From Iris pallida (taxonomy: Eukaryota; Streptophyta; Magnoliopsida; Asparagales; Iridaceae): a stretch of DNA of 64,000 bases. The notes under the pieces were generated by a model that saw only the letters and a program-made list of their open reading frames with translations, did no database searches and had not been told where the DNA came from. Position numbers and translations under genes: made by a program. The DNA lies in NCBI GenBank assembly GCA_029216955.1, contig JANAVB010031417.1:23317917-23381916 (forward strand), given 5' to 3'. Positions 1 to 10,430 of the stretch are shown here, in pieces. How positions within the stretch are numbered: the first letter of the stretch is position 1; each line of letters opens with the position of its first letter.

Positions 1-17
1 CTCAATCCTCTAAACCA

Positions 18-332
18 TTGGCTATCCACTTGTCAGTCCAGAAGCAGCCAACTGATGATGGTCATGATCAAAGGGAGCTTACCTCTTCTGAGCCACTTGT
101 TATTGACTTACGTCGTAACAAGGAAAAAAAGCAGCTCACCTCTTCTGAGCCACTTGTTATTGATTTATCTTATAACAAGGATAAAAGGGAGCCCACCTCC
201 TCTGAGCTGCTTGTTATCGACCTCCGTCGTAACAAGGCCAATCCTCCTCCACGTTCTTCTTCTCCCCCTCTTGTAATTAATCTGACCAAGCCTGCTAAGG
301 CTAAAGGTCCTGCTATAAATACAGATGTATAA
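18..332 (+). pseudogene. Gag/linker remnant of element A with 19-residue repeats
   Basis: An open stretch of about 100 codons upstream of the polymerase. It holds three clear and one degenerate copies of a 19-residue unit (57 bp in DNA) with the core SSEPLVIDL followed by a basic RRNK-type patch. The frame closes with TAA at 330-332. Its position upstream of the RT suggests the gag-to-protease linker of a Tat-type polyprotein. No catalytic protease motif is visible in the window. The start is not a real initiation codon choice, because the original frame began upstream of base 1. Confidence 0.5.
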
Positions 333-1130
333 ATCAATAAAAAAGCATCTACTTTTCAGTATACTGATGTCATTTATCATGCTAAGTGCTATTTGGATAT
401 GTTAGATGGCTATCAGTCATTTATAATGGGAGTTGTACAGTCTCTTCAAACAGAAGTCTCACTCGAACATCCAAATGACTCATATCGTGTTGTTCCCGCT
501 CGAAAGAAAGGCGAGAGTCCAATACTTTTTAGTAAAGGACCAGAACAATAATTCAGCTATACGGATGATAGCAAAAATAACGACACGGGACATCTTCAAC
601 TTCGTCGTTATAAACAACAATCAAAAGACATCATCCGAAAGATGGGTTATGACTTCAAGAACGGTCTCAACTACGGTAAGGGCTCAGAGATGTATTACAG
701 CAGGACCAAAAGAGGTCTCAGATATTTTTCACCTCCGGTACTATCCCCAGCAGCCTCTGAATCCGATAGTGAAGAACGCTCTAACTCTTCTGATTCCAGA
801 TCATGGGATTCTGACACCAGCATCGGTCAAGTTCATCGATTGACTGTATCTTCTAACATGGTCTCCGTCAAACTTCCAGAAGGCTATGACGAGGATGTTG
901 AAGAAAATCCTGAAACAGATCCTTGGGCTCAACGAATGGATACCCAATGGGAACTCCGATTCGAACAAAGGAAACCTCCTACTGAAGATCAATTAGTTCA
1001 AATTGATGTAGGAGAGAGCGGATCCCCTCGTCCAATATTCATCAGCAAGAAACTTCCAGAGGCGGATAAATAAGAATTAATTCTTCTTATTCAAGAATAC
1101 ATTGATGTCTTTGCTTGGAGCTATGAAGAC
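333..1130 (+). pseudogene. Element A polyprotein, region between protease and RT (broken)
   Basis: Two overlapping frames (433-843 and 642-1073) carry pieces of one protein region, so at least one frameshift lies between them. The second frame contains an acidic, serine-rich stretch and then a DPWAQRMDTQWE block followed by a PIFISKKL-like block, which I associate with the segment just upstream of RT in Tat elements. This frame is closed by TAA at 1071-1073, but the same frame continues directly into the RT (EYIDVFAWSYEDMPGL at about 1095-1140), so that stop is a disabling lesion. Confidence 0.6.
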
Positions 1131-2882
1131 ATGCCAGGTCTAGATCCTAAAGTTGCTACTCACAAATTGAACATCCTGCCTAATACAAAACCGGTTAAAC
1201 ATCAACAACGGTGCTTCAAGCCAGAAATGATGGACGCAATCGACGATGAAGTCAAGAAGCTCATCGCTTGTGTCTTTATTCGAGAAGAGCAGCATCTTGA
1301 TTGGGTAGCTAATGTCGTTCCAGTTCTAAAGAAAACCGGCAAGGTTCGAGTTTGCATCGACTTTCGGGATCTTAATGAAGCATGTCCAAAAGATGAATTT
1401 TCTCTCCCTATCACAGACGTCATGATTGACAACACCTGTGGGTTCGAGCGAATATCTTTTATAGACGGATTCTCCGGATACAATCAGATTCGGATGAATC
1501 CGGAAGATGAAAAACATACTTCTTTCTGCACTCCTCGCGGGGTCTACTGCTATACTGTCATACCATTTGGTCTCAAAAACGCTGGTACAACATACCAACG
1601 AGCCATGAGTACCATCTTTCGAGATCATCTGCGCAAGACTGTCGAATGCTATGTCGACGATATTGTTGTCAAAAGTCGTCTAAAGGAAGATCACATCCAA
1701 GACTTGAGAACTATCTTCAATCTCATGCGCCAACATCAACTCAAAATGAATCCTACCAAGTCATTCTTGGGTGTCTCTAGTGGCAAATTTCTCGGCTTCG
1801 TCATTACCTCTAAGGGTATACACGTGGATCCCGAGAAGATCAAAGCCATTCAAGAGATGCATCCTCCACGCAACCTAAAAGAGCTACGAGGATTCCAAGG
1901 TCGACTTGCGTACATCAGGAGATTTATTTCGAATCTGTCTGGACGCTGCAGACTATTTACTCAACTAATGAAGAAGGATGTCTCTTTCATTTGGACTGAA
2001 GAATGTCAACGAGCATTTGATGACATAAAGCGATATCTCATGAATCCACCAGTCTTGGTGCCACCAATCTCAGGCATATCGTTCTTAATGTATGTCCGTG
2101 CTATGGACCATTCATTGGGTGCTTTACTTGCCCAAAAGAACAAAGAAGGTCACGAACATGCCATCTATTATCTCAGTCGTACTATGATTGGTGCTGAACA
2201 CCGTTATAGTCCGGTCGAAAAAGAATGCCTAGCTCTTATGTTTGCTGTTCAAAAGACAAGGTATTACATCATTGGCCAAACTATTTATGTCATATTCCGA
2301 GTTAACCCTCTTCGGGTACTGATGAAGAAGCTTAGCACACTCAATTCTTGGCTGGCTATATGGTCCATTCTGCTAGCCCAATATGACATGGTATATGTTC
2401 CTCAAAAGTCTGTCAAAGGTCAAGCACTGGCGGATTTCTTAGCAGCTCATCCTGTTCCAGAGACATCCAAACTCTATGATGAAATTTCAGACGAGACATT
2501 GGAATCTAATACAATCTCCGAAGAATTTCCTACTTGGCGCCTATTCTTTGATGGTGCATCCAGGATTGGACCCAATTGTGCCATTGTCGCAGGAGTTGGA
2601 GTTGTTCTTGTTTCTCCAGACGGGTCAGCTATTCAAAGAGCATACTCCTTAGATGAGCCTTGCTCCAACAACGTGGCAGAATACAATGCTCTACTTATTG
2701 GCCTTCAGCTAGCTAAACAACTAGACGTCGAGTATCTTGAAGTTTATGGTGACTCCAAGCTGGTTGTTAACCAGGTTAGAGGAACTTATGAAGTTCGCCA
2801 TCAAGATCTAGTGCCTTACTTTGAAGAGGCAATCAACATGGCTACATCATTTAAAGCCTTCTTCATCGAATATGTCCGTTGA
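1095..2882 (+). pseudogene. Element A reverse transcriptase, RNase H and second (archaeal-type) RNase H
   Basis: The RT is recognisable from VCIDFRDLNEACPKD, IPFGLKNAGTTYQRAM and the catalytic YVDD box at about 1651-1662. A connection domain and the retroviral RNase H follow (YYLSRTMIGAEHRYSPVEKE). A second RNase H begins at about 2540 (LFFDGASRIGPNCAIVAGVG, then NNVAEYNALLIGL and YGDSKLVVNQV), which is the plant Tat signature. The frame is open for 583 codons but is cut by TGA at 2880-2882 within the second RNase H; recognisable sequence (NTEADTLANL) continues in the same frame. Further in-frame stops lie at 3060-3062 and 3201-3203. The element cannot make an intact polyprotein. Confidence 0.9.
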
Positions 2883-3203
2883 GCTTGCAATACTGAAGCA
2901 GACACTTTGGCTAATCTTACAGCTATTTTAGCCATTCCTATTAAAAAACAGCAGGTGGTGGTTATCTCTAATCGGGAATTGTTCTGCGTCGAAAACAATC
3001 GTAATATTGAGTTCAGTAATCTTACTGAAGTCAATATTATCAGTGAAGATTGGAGAACTTAATTCATCAACTTCGTAGTTTATGACATACTCCCTGAAGA
3101 TCCTAAGGAGGCAACGAATATTCGTTGGCGGTCTCTGCGATTCTACTACAATCAGACCACCAAAACTCTCTACCGGCGGACTTATGACGGTCTACTCTTG
3201 TGA

Positions 3204-4306
3204 TGTCTTGCTGGTGATGAAGCAAAGCAAGTATTGCATGAAGCTCACGACGGTGTCTGCGGAGCACATCAACCCGGTCCTAAAATACAGGATCGCATCC
3301 GACGTATGGGCTACTACTGGCCCTCTATGGTATCTGATGCCATCGAATATGCAAGGAAGTGTCGAGCCTGTCAAATCCATGCAGATTTCATCCATCAATC
3401 GTCAGAATTTATTCATTCGACTGCTGCTTCATGGCCTTTCGAAGCTTGGGGCATGGACATCATAGGTCCCATCAATCCTCCTTCTTCTAGAGGACATCGG
3501 TTCATACTGGCAATAACCGACTACTTCTCCAAATGGGCCGAAGCTATACCATTAGCTGAAGTCAAGACCAGTTGCGTCATCAACTTCGTCAAACACCATG
3601 TTATCTATAGATTTGGTGTACCTCGAAGAATCATCCATGACAACGGACCTCAATTCATCAGCCAAAAGTTTACAAGGTTCAGTGACGATCATCAGATTGA
3701 CAATGTCGCTTCGACAGCCTACAATCCTGCTGCTAATGGCTTAGCTGAAGCTTTCAACAAGACTATCATCAACTCCTTAAAAAGTTTGTGTCTACTAATA
3801 AATAAAACTGGAGTGAAAAGCTTGGAGAATGTCTTTGGGCCTATCGTACTACGGTCCGCAACCCTACAGGCTGTACACCCTTCTCTTTAGTGTACGAATG
3901 TGAAGCAGTTCTACCCCTGGAACTTCAAATTCTGTCTTTGAGGATTGCTATCAGCAACGAGCTCACTACAGAGAACAACGATCTTCTCCGACTTCAAGAA
4001 TTGGAGGCGCTCGATGAGAAGCGGTTAATGGCTCAACAGCATATTGAGTTATACCAAGCCCGCATCTCCAAGACTTTCAACCGCAAAGTTAAGGTCAGAG
4101 CCTTTCAAAAAGGAGAGCTCGTTCTAACAGTCAGACGTCCCATGACTATGACTCAATCGAGCAAGGGCAAGATCAATGCAAAGTGGGAAGGTCCATATAT
4201 CGTGAGGAAAGTCTTCTCGAATGGAGCCTATCAACTCACAGAGCTAGACAGTCGAGTTGCAATGATGCCTATCAATGGCAAGTTCCTCAAAAAGTATTAT
4301 GTATAA
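3204..4306 (+). pseudogene. Element A integrase, frameshifted
   Basis: An HHCC-type zinc-binding region (HEAHDGVCGAH, CRACQIH) is followed by the catalytic core with the acidic residues in WGMDIIGP, IIHDNGPQF and NGLAEAFNKT, consistent with the D,D-35-E triad. A frame change and stops at about 3785-3890 separate the core from the C-terminal part (3890-4306), which ends in a WEGPYIVRKVFSNGAYQL block typical of the integrase tail. No chromodomain is visible, as expected for the Tat lineage. The final stop is TAA at 4304-4306. Confidence 0.85.
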
Positions 4307-4346
4307 ATGTAAAAGACATTGCTTGTAATCATCAGACAAGTTCATA

Positions 4347-4365
4347 AATAAAATTTAATTTTATT
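4347..4365. terminator. Palindromic two-way polyadenylation signal
   Basis: The 19-bp sequence AATAAAATTTAATTTTATT lies 40 bp after the integrase stop (sense) and about 25 bp beyond the stop of the small antisense ORF (minus). It contains AATAAA on both strands and is a perfect palindrome, so both converging transcripts could use it. Its function is inferred. Confidence 0.45.
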
Positions 4366-4390
4366 TCATCATGAATGATAGTACATAATA

Positions 4391-4714
4391 TCAAGGAAGG
4401 TCACTATCATCCTTCTCAAAATTGGGACGCGGGCCACTACCATCCTTATCGAAGACATGATCAGCAAAAGAGTCGAGAACACTCTTGCCCGAACCCACCA
4501 AGAACTTGCAAGCAGCCATCCTCATGGCTTCTTCTTCTTCAGTCTTCTCTGGTTCAAGAAGGAAGTCCAAGATGTCCTTTGGCGGCTTGGGTACAGACGA
4601 ACCTTCGCCCACTGCTATCTACTTTGGCTTGACCGACTCGACTGGACATTCTTCAGTAACCGTTTCCACCTTTGAGGCAATCTCAGCCTTCTTGGATGCA
4701 TCTCCAGACGACAT
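4391..4714 (-). pseudogene. Small antisense ORF of element A with its own TATA box
   Basis: On the minus strand an ATG at 4712-4714 opens a frame starting MSSGDASKKAEIASK. It runs through one in-frame TAG at about 4618-4620 and ends at 4391-4393, giving about 107 codons. The product is acidic and lysine-rich with no domain I recognise (middle: PKPPKDILDFLLEPEKTEEEE). A TATAAATAG box lies 47 bp upstream at 4761-4769, so the unit has its own promoter-like sequence. It may be a separate exon or gene within the extra antisense block of the element. Function unknown. Confidence 0.4.
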
Positions 4715-4760
4715 TTTTATGTTGAAAAGTGAAAGTAACCATCCCATTTGATTTTCTATT

Positions 4761-4769
4761 CTATTTATA
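4761..4769 (-). promoter_or_regulatory. TATA box for the small antisense ORF
   Basis: TATAAATAG on the minus strand, 47 bp before the ATG at 4714. The spacing allows a transcription start about 20 bp before the ATG. Assigned by sequence and position only. Confidence 0.4.
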
Positions 4770-4794
4770 GATAGAGAGTCGTAAGACAATGAAG

Positions 4795-5060
4795 CGACAC
4801 ATCTATCCGACGGTTCACCCGTTCATCATCCGACGGTTCATTCGTTCATCATATTCATTTCGACGGTTCGTCCGTTCATTACATCCATCCGACGTTTCAT
4901 CCGTTCATTACATCCATCTGACGGTTCGCCCGGTCATTATCCGACGGTTCACCCGTTCATTCTATTCATCTGACGGTCCACCCGTTCATTCAATTCATTT
5001 GACGGTTTATCCGTTCATTCCGACGATTCATTTCGTTCATTTATTTCGTTCACACATTTT
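4795..5060. repeat. Tandem minisatellite, CGACGGTTCACCCGTTCAT type
   Basis: About ten degenerate copies of a roughly 22-30 bp unit built on CCGACGGTTCACCCGTTCATT. The unit is itself an imperfect inverted repeat (GACGG...CCGTT). Tandem repeats in the 3' non-coding part are known for Retand-type Tat elements. The following 5100-5384 is AT-rich, with no gene seen other than a possible minus-strand AATAAA at 5310-5315 for the antisense gene. Confidence 0.75.
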
Positions 5061-5384
5061 GACGAATCATCTATTTCGTTCATATCAGCAACTCATCATC
5101 TTTGTTTAAGTTGTCCACTGAAATAATAATATTAATAAATTATATTCTGCCATGTCCATATTATCTCTGAGCAGATATAATTGAATATAATTATTTTCTA
5201 AAATCAAGAAATATATCATGTCCTGCACCTTTGAATATATTTTCTATCGCTATTATTTATACCTGAATAAGATGTGCAATAAATAATAGAGCCACCAATA
5301 AAATGTCTTTTTATTAATTGATCAAAATTGAAAGACATTACAACATTACATATCACAAAAAGATTGAAGATACAAAAGTCTTTT

Positions 5385-8300
5385 TTATTCTGCCGGCGGA
5401 GTCATCAAGTTGGTCATTTGCTGCTTTAAAGATTGCAGCCGCTCCTCACGAGATTCCATCACCCGCTTCCTAGCTTCCTCCAACCCAGACTTATCGTCGA
5501 AAGATGGCATGGTTACTATTCTGCGAGAGATTTCTTCTTGATGAGTTGCAAAATACTCATCTCTCTCCTGAGTCAGAGCGTTCAGATGTTGAACTGCAGC
5601 CTGGTGTTGTGTGGCCTCGTCCTCCAGAGCAAGCTGAACAAGTCTCAGCTCTTCTTTAAGACGGGCAGATTCTGATTGCAGCTCAGCAACTTTCCTCTCC
5701 TTCTCGTCAGCAACAGATGCCACTGTTTCCACTTGGGCATTATACTCAGCAGACTTGGTAGTGAAAGCATCCAAGAGAACTTGGAAATTAACTTTCTCAA
5801 CCGCAGCCTCTTGAGACATCTTTTCAAATTCAGCCTGCACCAAGGGTTCCACCTCTCCCTCATTAAGATCTTTGTAGGTCCTGACTGACGCTTCCAGCTC
5901 ATCTAGTATATGATCAAAAAAAATAGCCTGAGCTTCGTCGCCTTGATTGCGAATAGCATTGACCAGATAAGAGGTTGGACCTCTAACTGTGGAAAAACGA
6001 GCCTCTTCTTTTTCTATCACCCTATCTATTAAGGGTCCCAACGAATTAAAGAAGAGTTTGGTGAAGGAGTTTATGATAAATTGGTTAGTAGCCAAGGCCC
6101 CAGGCGTAGCAGCTACTCCCATTGACGACGAAGCAGCAGGTGCCGGAGATAGATGTGCAGCTTTCTGCATATGAATGGAAGGCTCTTTAGATAGTGGAGC
6201 CATCGTAGAACTGGTTGCTCCTCCCAGATGTTCTTCTGCAAAATCAAATGAACCTTATCATTGATTGTTGTTGTCATTAGCAACTAATTAAAAAGGATCA
6301 GAAGTAAAAGGCAATCTTACCATGACTTGCCCCAGCATCAAGTCTTTCATCTGTTGGTACAGAGTCCAATCTAACAGAAGTAGCCTCAGACATTACTGCC
6401 TGACTACTTCCGGCCTCAGAGCCACCCGAAAAATGTCGGCTACCGCTAGCGATAGCCGTTATTGGCACTATGTCTGTGCATACGGGAGGAACCAGAGACG
6501 ATTCAAGTTCTGCATGGATAAAAGTGTAGATGTCAGCTATTTGAATCTATGAAAAGAAGGTAGATTAAATCATTTAATACCTTTTGGATCAGCAGGAGTA
6601 GTTTCAACAGGTGCTACTTCTACATCCGTATTCTTTTCGGGAGACACGTGCACCTCAACATCCTCTTCAGGATTTAGCGTGTCGTCTACGGCTTCGGGAG
6701 ACATATGGACATCAGTGCCCTCTTTAGGATTTAATGTATCATCAACACCTTCTGTTGATGTATCTTATTACTTATACTATCTTCTGGAGCTTCCTCACTG
6801 GCAGTTGCGGCGGCGGCTTGATCGATATCATCTTGCAGACCGAAGTCGCAATCATTTAGAGCTTCAACCATTAAACGATCTTCTTCTTCACGGATTGTTC
6901 CCGGTGTAACAGAAATCTGGGTAGTTTTTACCGCAAGAGAAGGAGATCGTAAAACTTCATCATCTCTCTGCTCAGCTTCATCCCTCTGCTCAACCTCGTC
7001 CCTCTGTTCTGGAGAAGGAGTCTCCTGCCTAGGCTCGGGGGCAGGTGTAGGGGATGACATGGTTATTCCAGCTACAGTACTGGCCACCACCGAAGACAAG
7101 GTTTGTCTCGGAGGGGTGATCACCCTCTTTCTTCTTCTGGAGGCTAGTTTCTTTCTATGAAGACGTCTCTCTGGACTCTCCACATCTACTACATCGACCT
7201 GCCTTGGAAGAGAGGTTGGCATAGTCGCTTCTTCTCTTTGGGTCGACTCGGCCAGTTGCCGAGACTGTGACCTGGTGGTGACCTTCTCTGATGGATCTAG
7301 GATGAGTTTCTTCTTTGCAACTGGAGAAGAAGGTTCATTAATCCTTATCTTTCTCTCCTTGGTTGGAGATTTGACCACTTTCAAGAAACTCGCAGTGGTT
7401 CATTGACCTCCTCAAGGAAGTTAGCTTCCCTTGAGGCTTCCAACGGATCATCCACTGGCTCATGCTGCTCGTCATTACCTGGAGCTAGCATAACGGTTGC
7501 TCCCTCTTCAAACGCGTCGTCGTCGCGAAGCTATCTACAAGGTTGAAGTTCTCGGCGAATGTATTCGCTGCTGTGTAAAAAAAATGAATATGTGTATAAC
7601 ATCCGGGGGCCGTGATCACTCTTGGTCGGCATCGAGAACACTGTCCTTGTGTCTCGAGCGTTATAATAAGCCCAGGCCCTGGCGCCATCAATCAGATACC
7701 CTTTTCCTTGCGGACAAGTTATAGCATTGTCTACGTGGAACTGGTCGTAGCCGAATTGACGGGCAAAGCGGCTTGGCAGATATGGTTCCAAGAAACATTC
7801 ATCTTCAAATCTATACACCAGGTGCGACGGCCTAATCATCTTCAGCCAATCAAATGATGCCCGACCCAACGGCTGTCTCCCAAGATCAACTAGATTTGTC
7901 GACATATGTTCATAGCCAGTTGGAGGGGCAACGCAGTAGAAATTCCACCCCTTCCCAAGGTTCAAAGCACGTCTGCAATCTTTCAGACTGGTATATACCC
8001 ATTTACTTCGGGAGAATCTCCGCAAATAGCTACCACCGACTGCTTCCATGTCATGGTTCATCAATGATGGATGGTGCAGAAGTAACCATCCGAACGAATA
8101 GGTATAAGGCAGCTCTAGTCGAGGGAAGTTCCCATTCTCGCCCTTCCATTTGAGCATCGATTCAACATAAAGACGAAGACCAGCGTTTATTCTGCAGGTC
8201 ATCGCCGACAGCAGATCCATCCGGTAGCCAAAGACTAACCGGACAGCAGCAAAGAGCACGCCATGATGGAAGCGGTCGAGAGTGCTCGCTCCAGGGACGA

Positions 8301-10150
8301 CAAATCGTCGGAGCCAATATGTGAGGAAACCCTCCAACTGGGATTCCTTTGACATGGGCCTATAGCCCAGCCTTATAAAACTTTCAATAACATCTCCTGT
8401 TTTGAAAGGAGGATATTGAAGTTCATCATCGACCCTGATGTCCATTTCTTTGTTCTCCTCCATCAGTCCGATCACCTCACTGTGGTTGAGGGGTTTGAAG
8501 AAAGTAGGGTTGCACGTATCGTGATCCTTTGTCTTCTTCTCTATGATATGGTTAAGGAACAGATATGGCAACCACTTTGATGAGTAGCACGTACCAGAAG
8601 AACCACTTTTATAATACAGGGAGCAGATCTTATAATGGCACAGTAGTTTTTCAAAAACGGCCACCATCTCTGCATTCTCTCAACGAAGTCGGTCTAACTC
8701 GTCATTTGTTGGAACAAATTCTTCGTAGGGGAAGTCTCCAATTGGTAAGCTTGAGATATATTTCATTTTATAAAGGGCTAGTCCAATCTCCCCGCAGGGT
8801 GTCATGAATTTTCATGTCCTAAAATTATACCTCTCTGCCAAAGCGAGAAACAGATGAGGGTTGGGGAGAAATCCATATATGGTAGAGTATACCGCCTGAT
8901 ATAGCTCAATCTCTTTGAGCTTTTCCTCGAACTGAACCAATATCCAATTGGTTATACAGCTCCATCTTTTGTTGTCTGGGTTCACCAGACCTGTCAACCG
9001 GATGTCCTGATCCAGGTATCTTCCCTCAACCTTTGCATATTCATTTGCAAAGATCGACGTCCTCACCGACAGCAGCAAAAAGGAGTTCTCTAGAGGGATG
9101 CAGCCATGCTTCAATCCTCTGAGCAAGGAGCTATGACGCTCAGAGGAGCTATAGAACATATCCCTGTTATTTGGTCCTTTTTTTACACAAATGTTTCCTG
9201 TTCTTGCTTGCTGGAGAGGGGTAATATCCCAGTCCATCCTCCTGGGATGACTTGCATGGGCATAACGGGCTAGAGGGAGGCATTTGGCAATGTCCGGTAA
9301 CAGTATTATTTTCTCCTTTCTCTGGAAGAGTCTCTGCTCAACACGAGGTCTCGGCTGAGAACTCTTGTCAATAGCTTCGCCAAATAAGAACAGAGGTTTC
9401 TTATGAGTAATGGCATCAGCAGTCTGCAGAGGCTGCCCATTCATCAGACTCAATAAAGTTTTATTGTCCTGTGCTACCAAGATGGCTTGACGGGAGGACG
9501 ACAGAGAATATTGGGGAATATTACATGGGACAAATCTTTCTTAAACTCTGGTTCAGCAAGGGTCCCTGCAAAGATTTCATACTCTGGGTCTTCTCTGATG
9601 TTAACTGCATCAAACAGAAAGATAGAATTCAGTATATGCAAAATCAAAGGTTCTGTCCAAAAAAATCAGCAAATTGCGCAAGCATCAGATTATGCTGTCT
9701 GTAAAACATCAGATTGCACAACAACAGCTTCTATGCACAAACTGTCAAGTTGCGCCAACTCATCCACTTGCGCAAGCCATCAGATTGCGCTGAATAACTT
9801 ACGCAAAGCATCAGTTTGCGCTGGACAGCCTTGCACAAATCAGCAGATTGCGCTGACTTTTGCCAGCGCTTTCCACCGATTGTGCAAGAAAATAGTCTTC
9901 ATAAAAATGAAAACTATTGGGTTTGTGCAACCGAAACCCTAAACAGGGAGGCACAGTATAACCAAATCTCTAAAAAGAGATAGGTTTGAAGATTCAATCA
10001 TGTCGAAGAACCCTAAAAAGGGTTTTCGATCGAGTGACTACCTTGCAATGCTGGATGACCGACTTCGTGTCGTGAAATGTGTGGCGCAGCACGAGTCGAA
10101 GACTCGGCGGGGGCTTTGCCCTTGTCGGCGGCGGAACGCTTCGGAGCCAT
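5385..10150 (-). pseudogene. Long antisense gene of element A: PMD-like N-terminal half, disordered middle, coiled-coil end
   Basis: Read on the minus strand, exon 1 (10150-10042) starts MAPKRSAADKGKAP and ends at a GTAGTC donor. Exon 2 begins at 9604 after TGCAG, and the split codon (G + TT) keeps the frame. The next segment (9604-8812, then 8667-7531) resembles a plant mobile domain (FLTYWLRRFVVPGAST, FHHGVLFAAVRLVFG, then W-rich blocks). A basic, Ser/Pro-rich segment (7384-6731) and a heptad-rich coiled coil (6203-5385, VAELQSESARLKEELRLVQ) follow. Breaks are visible: a frame change near 9490, another near 8812, an in-frame TGA at 8680-8682, and frame changes between 7531 and 7384. Extra antisense genes of this kind, some with PMD similarity, are known in the Tat lineage; their role is unknown. 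The exon limits in the 5' half of the transcript are better supported than those between 7384 and 6203. Confidence 0.65.
9665..9900. repeat. Scattered TTGCGC/GCGCAA motif cluster, internal part of element A
   Basis: About ten copies of a CATCAGATTGCGC-like unit with spacing of roughly 20-30 bp, in the presumed first intron of the antisense gene. The same TTGCGCA/TGCGCAA core recurs upstream of and inside the 3' LTR (10290-10350, 10500-10575, 10915-10970). It may be a protein-binding element or a decayed minisatellite. Confidence 0.55.
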
Positions 10151-10255
10151 TCGAAGTCTACGGAGAAGAAGGAAGAGAGTCGGAGTAGGCTCGAGAATTT
10201 TTCTCTCTTAAACAAAGTAAAAACAAGTAAAGAATGACAAAAGGAAAAAGGAGAA

Positions 10256-10264
10256 CTATTTATA
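10256..10264 (-). promoter_or_regulatory. TATA box of the long antisense gene
   Basis: TATAAATAG on the minus strand, 106 bp before the ATG at 10150. No other TATA motif of this quality lies between it and the ATG. It implies that the antisense gene is transcribed from its own promoter inside the element, toward the sense genes. Confidence 0.5.
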
Positions 10265-10430
10265 GTTTTTCGAGAGTAACGGTCGCCTCGGATTGCGCCG
10301 AAGAAATGGGAGCTGACTCCTCCAATTGCGCAGATAGAGCATTACTTGCGCAACTTGATTTTAAAATCAAAATTCAAAGTATTTCGAAGCTTTGACTATT
10401 TTCAAACTTCAAAAACTTTGAAGGGGGTCT

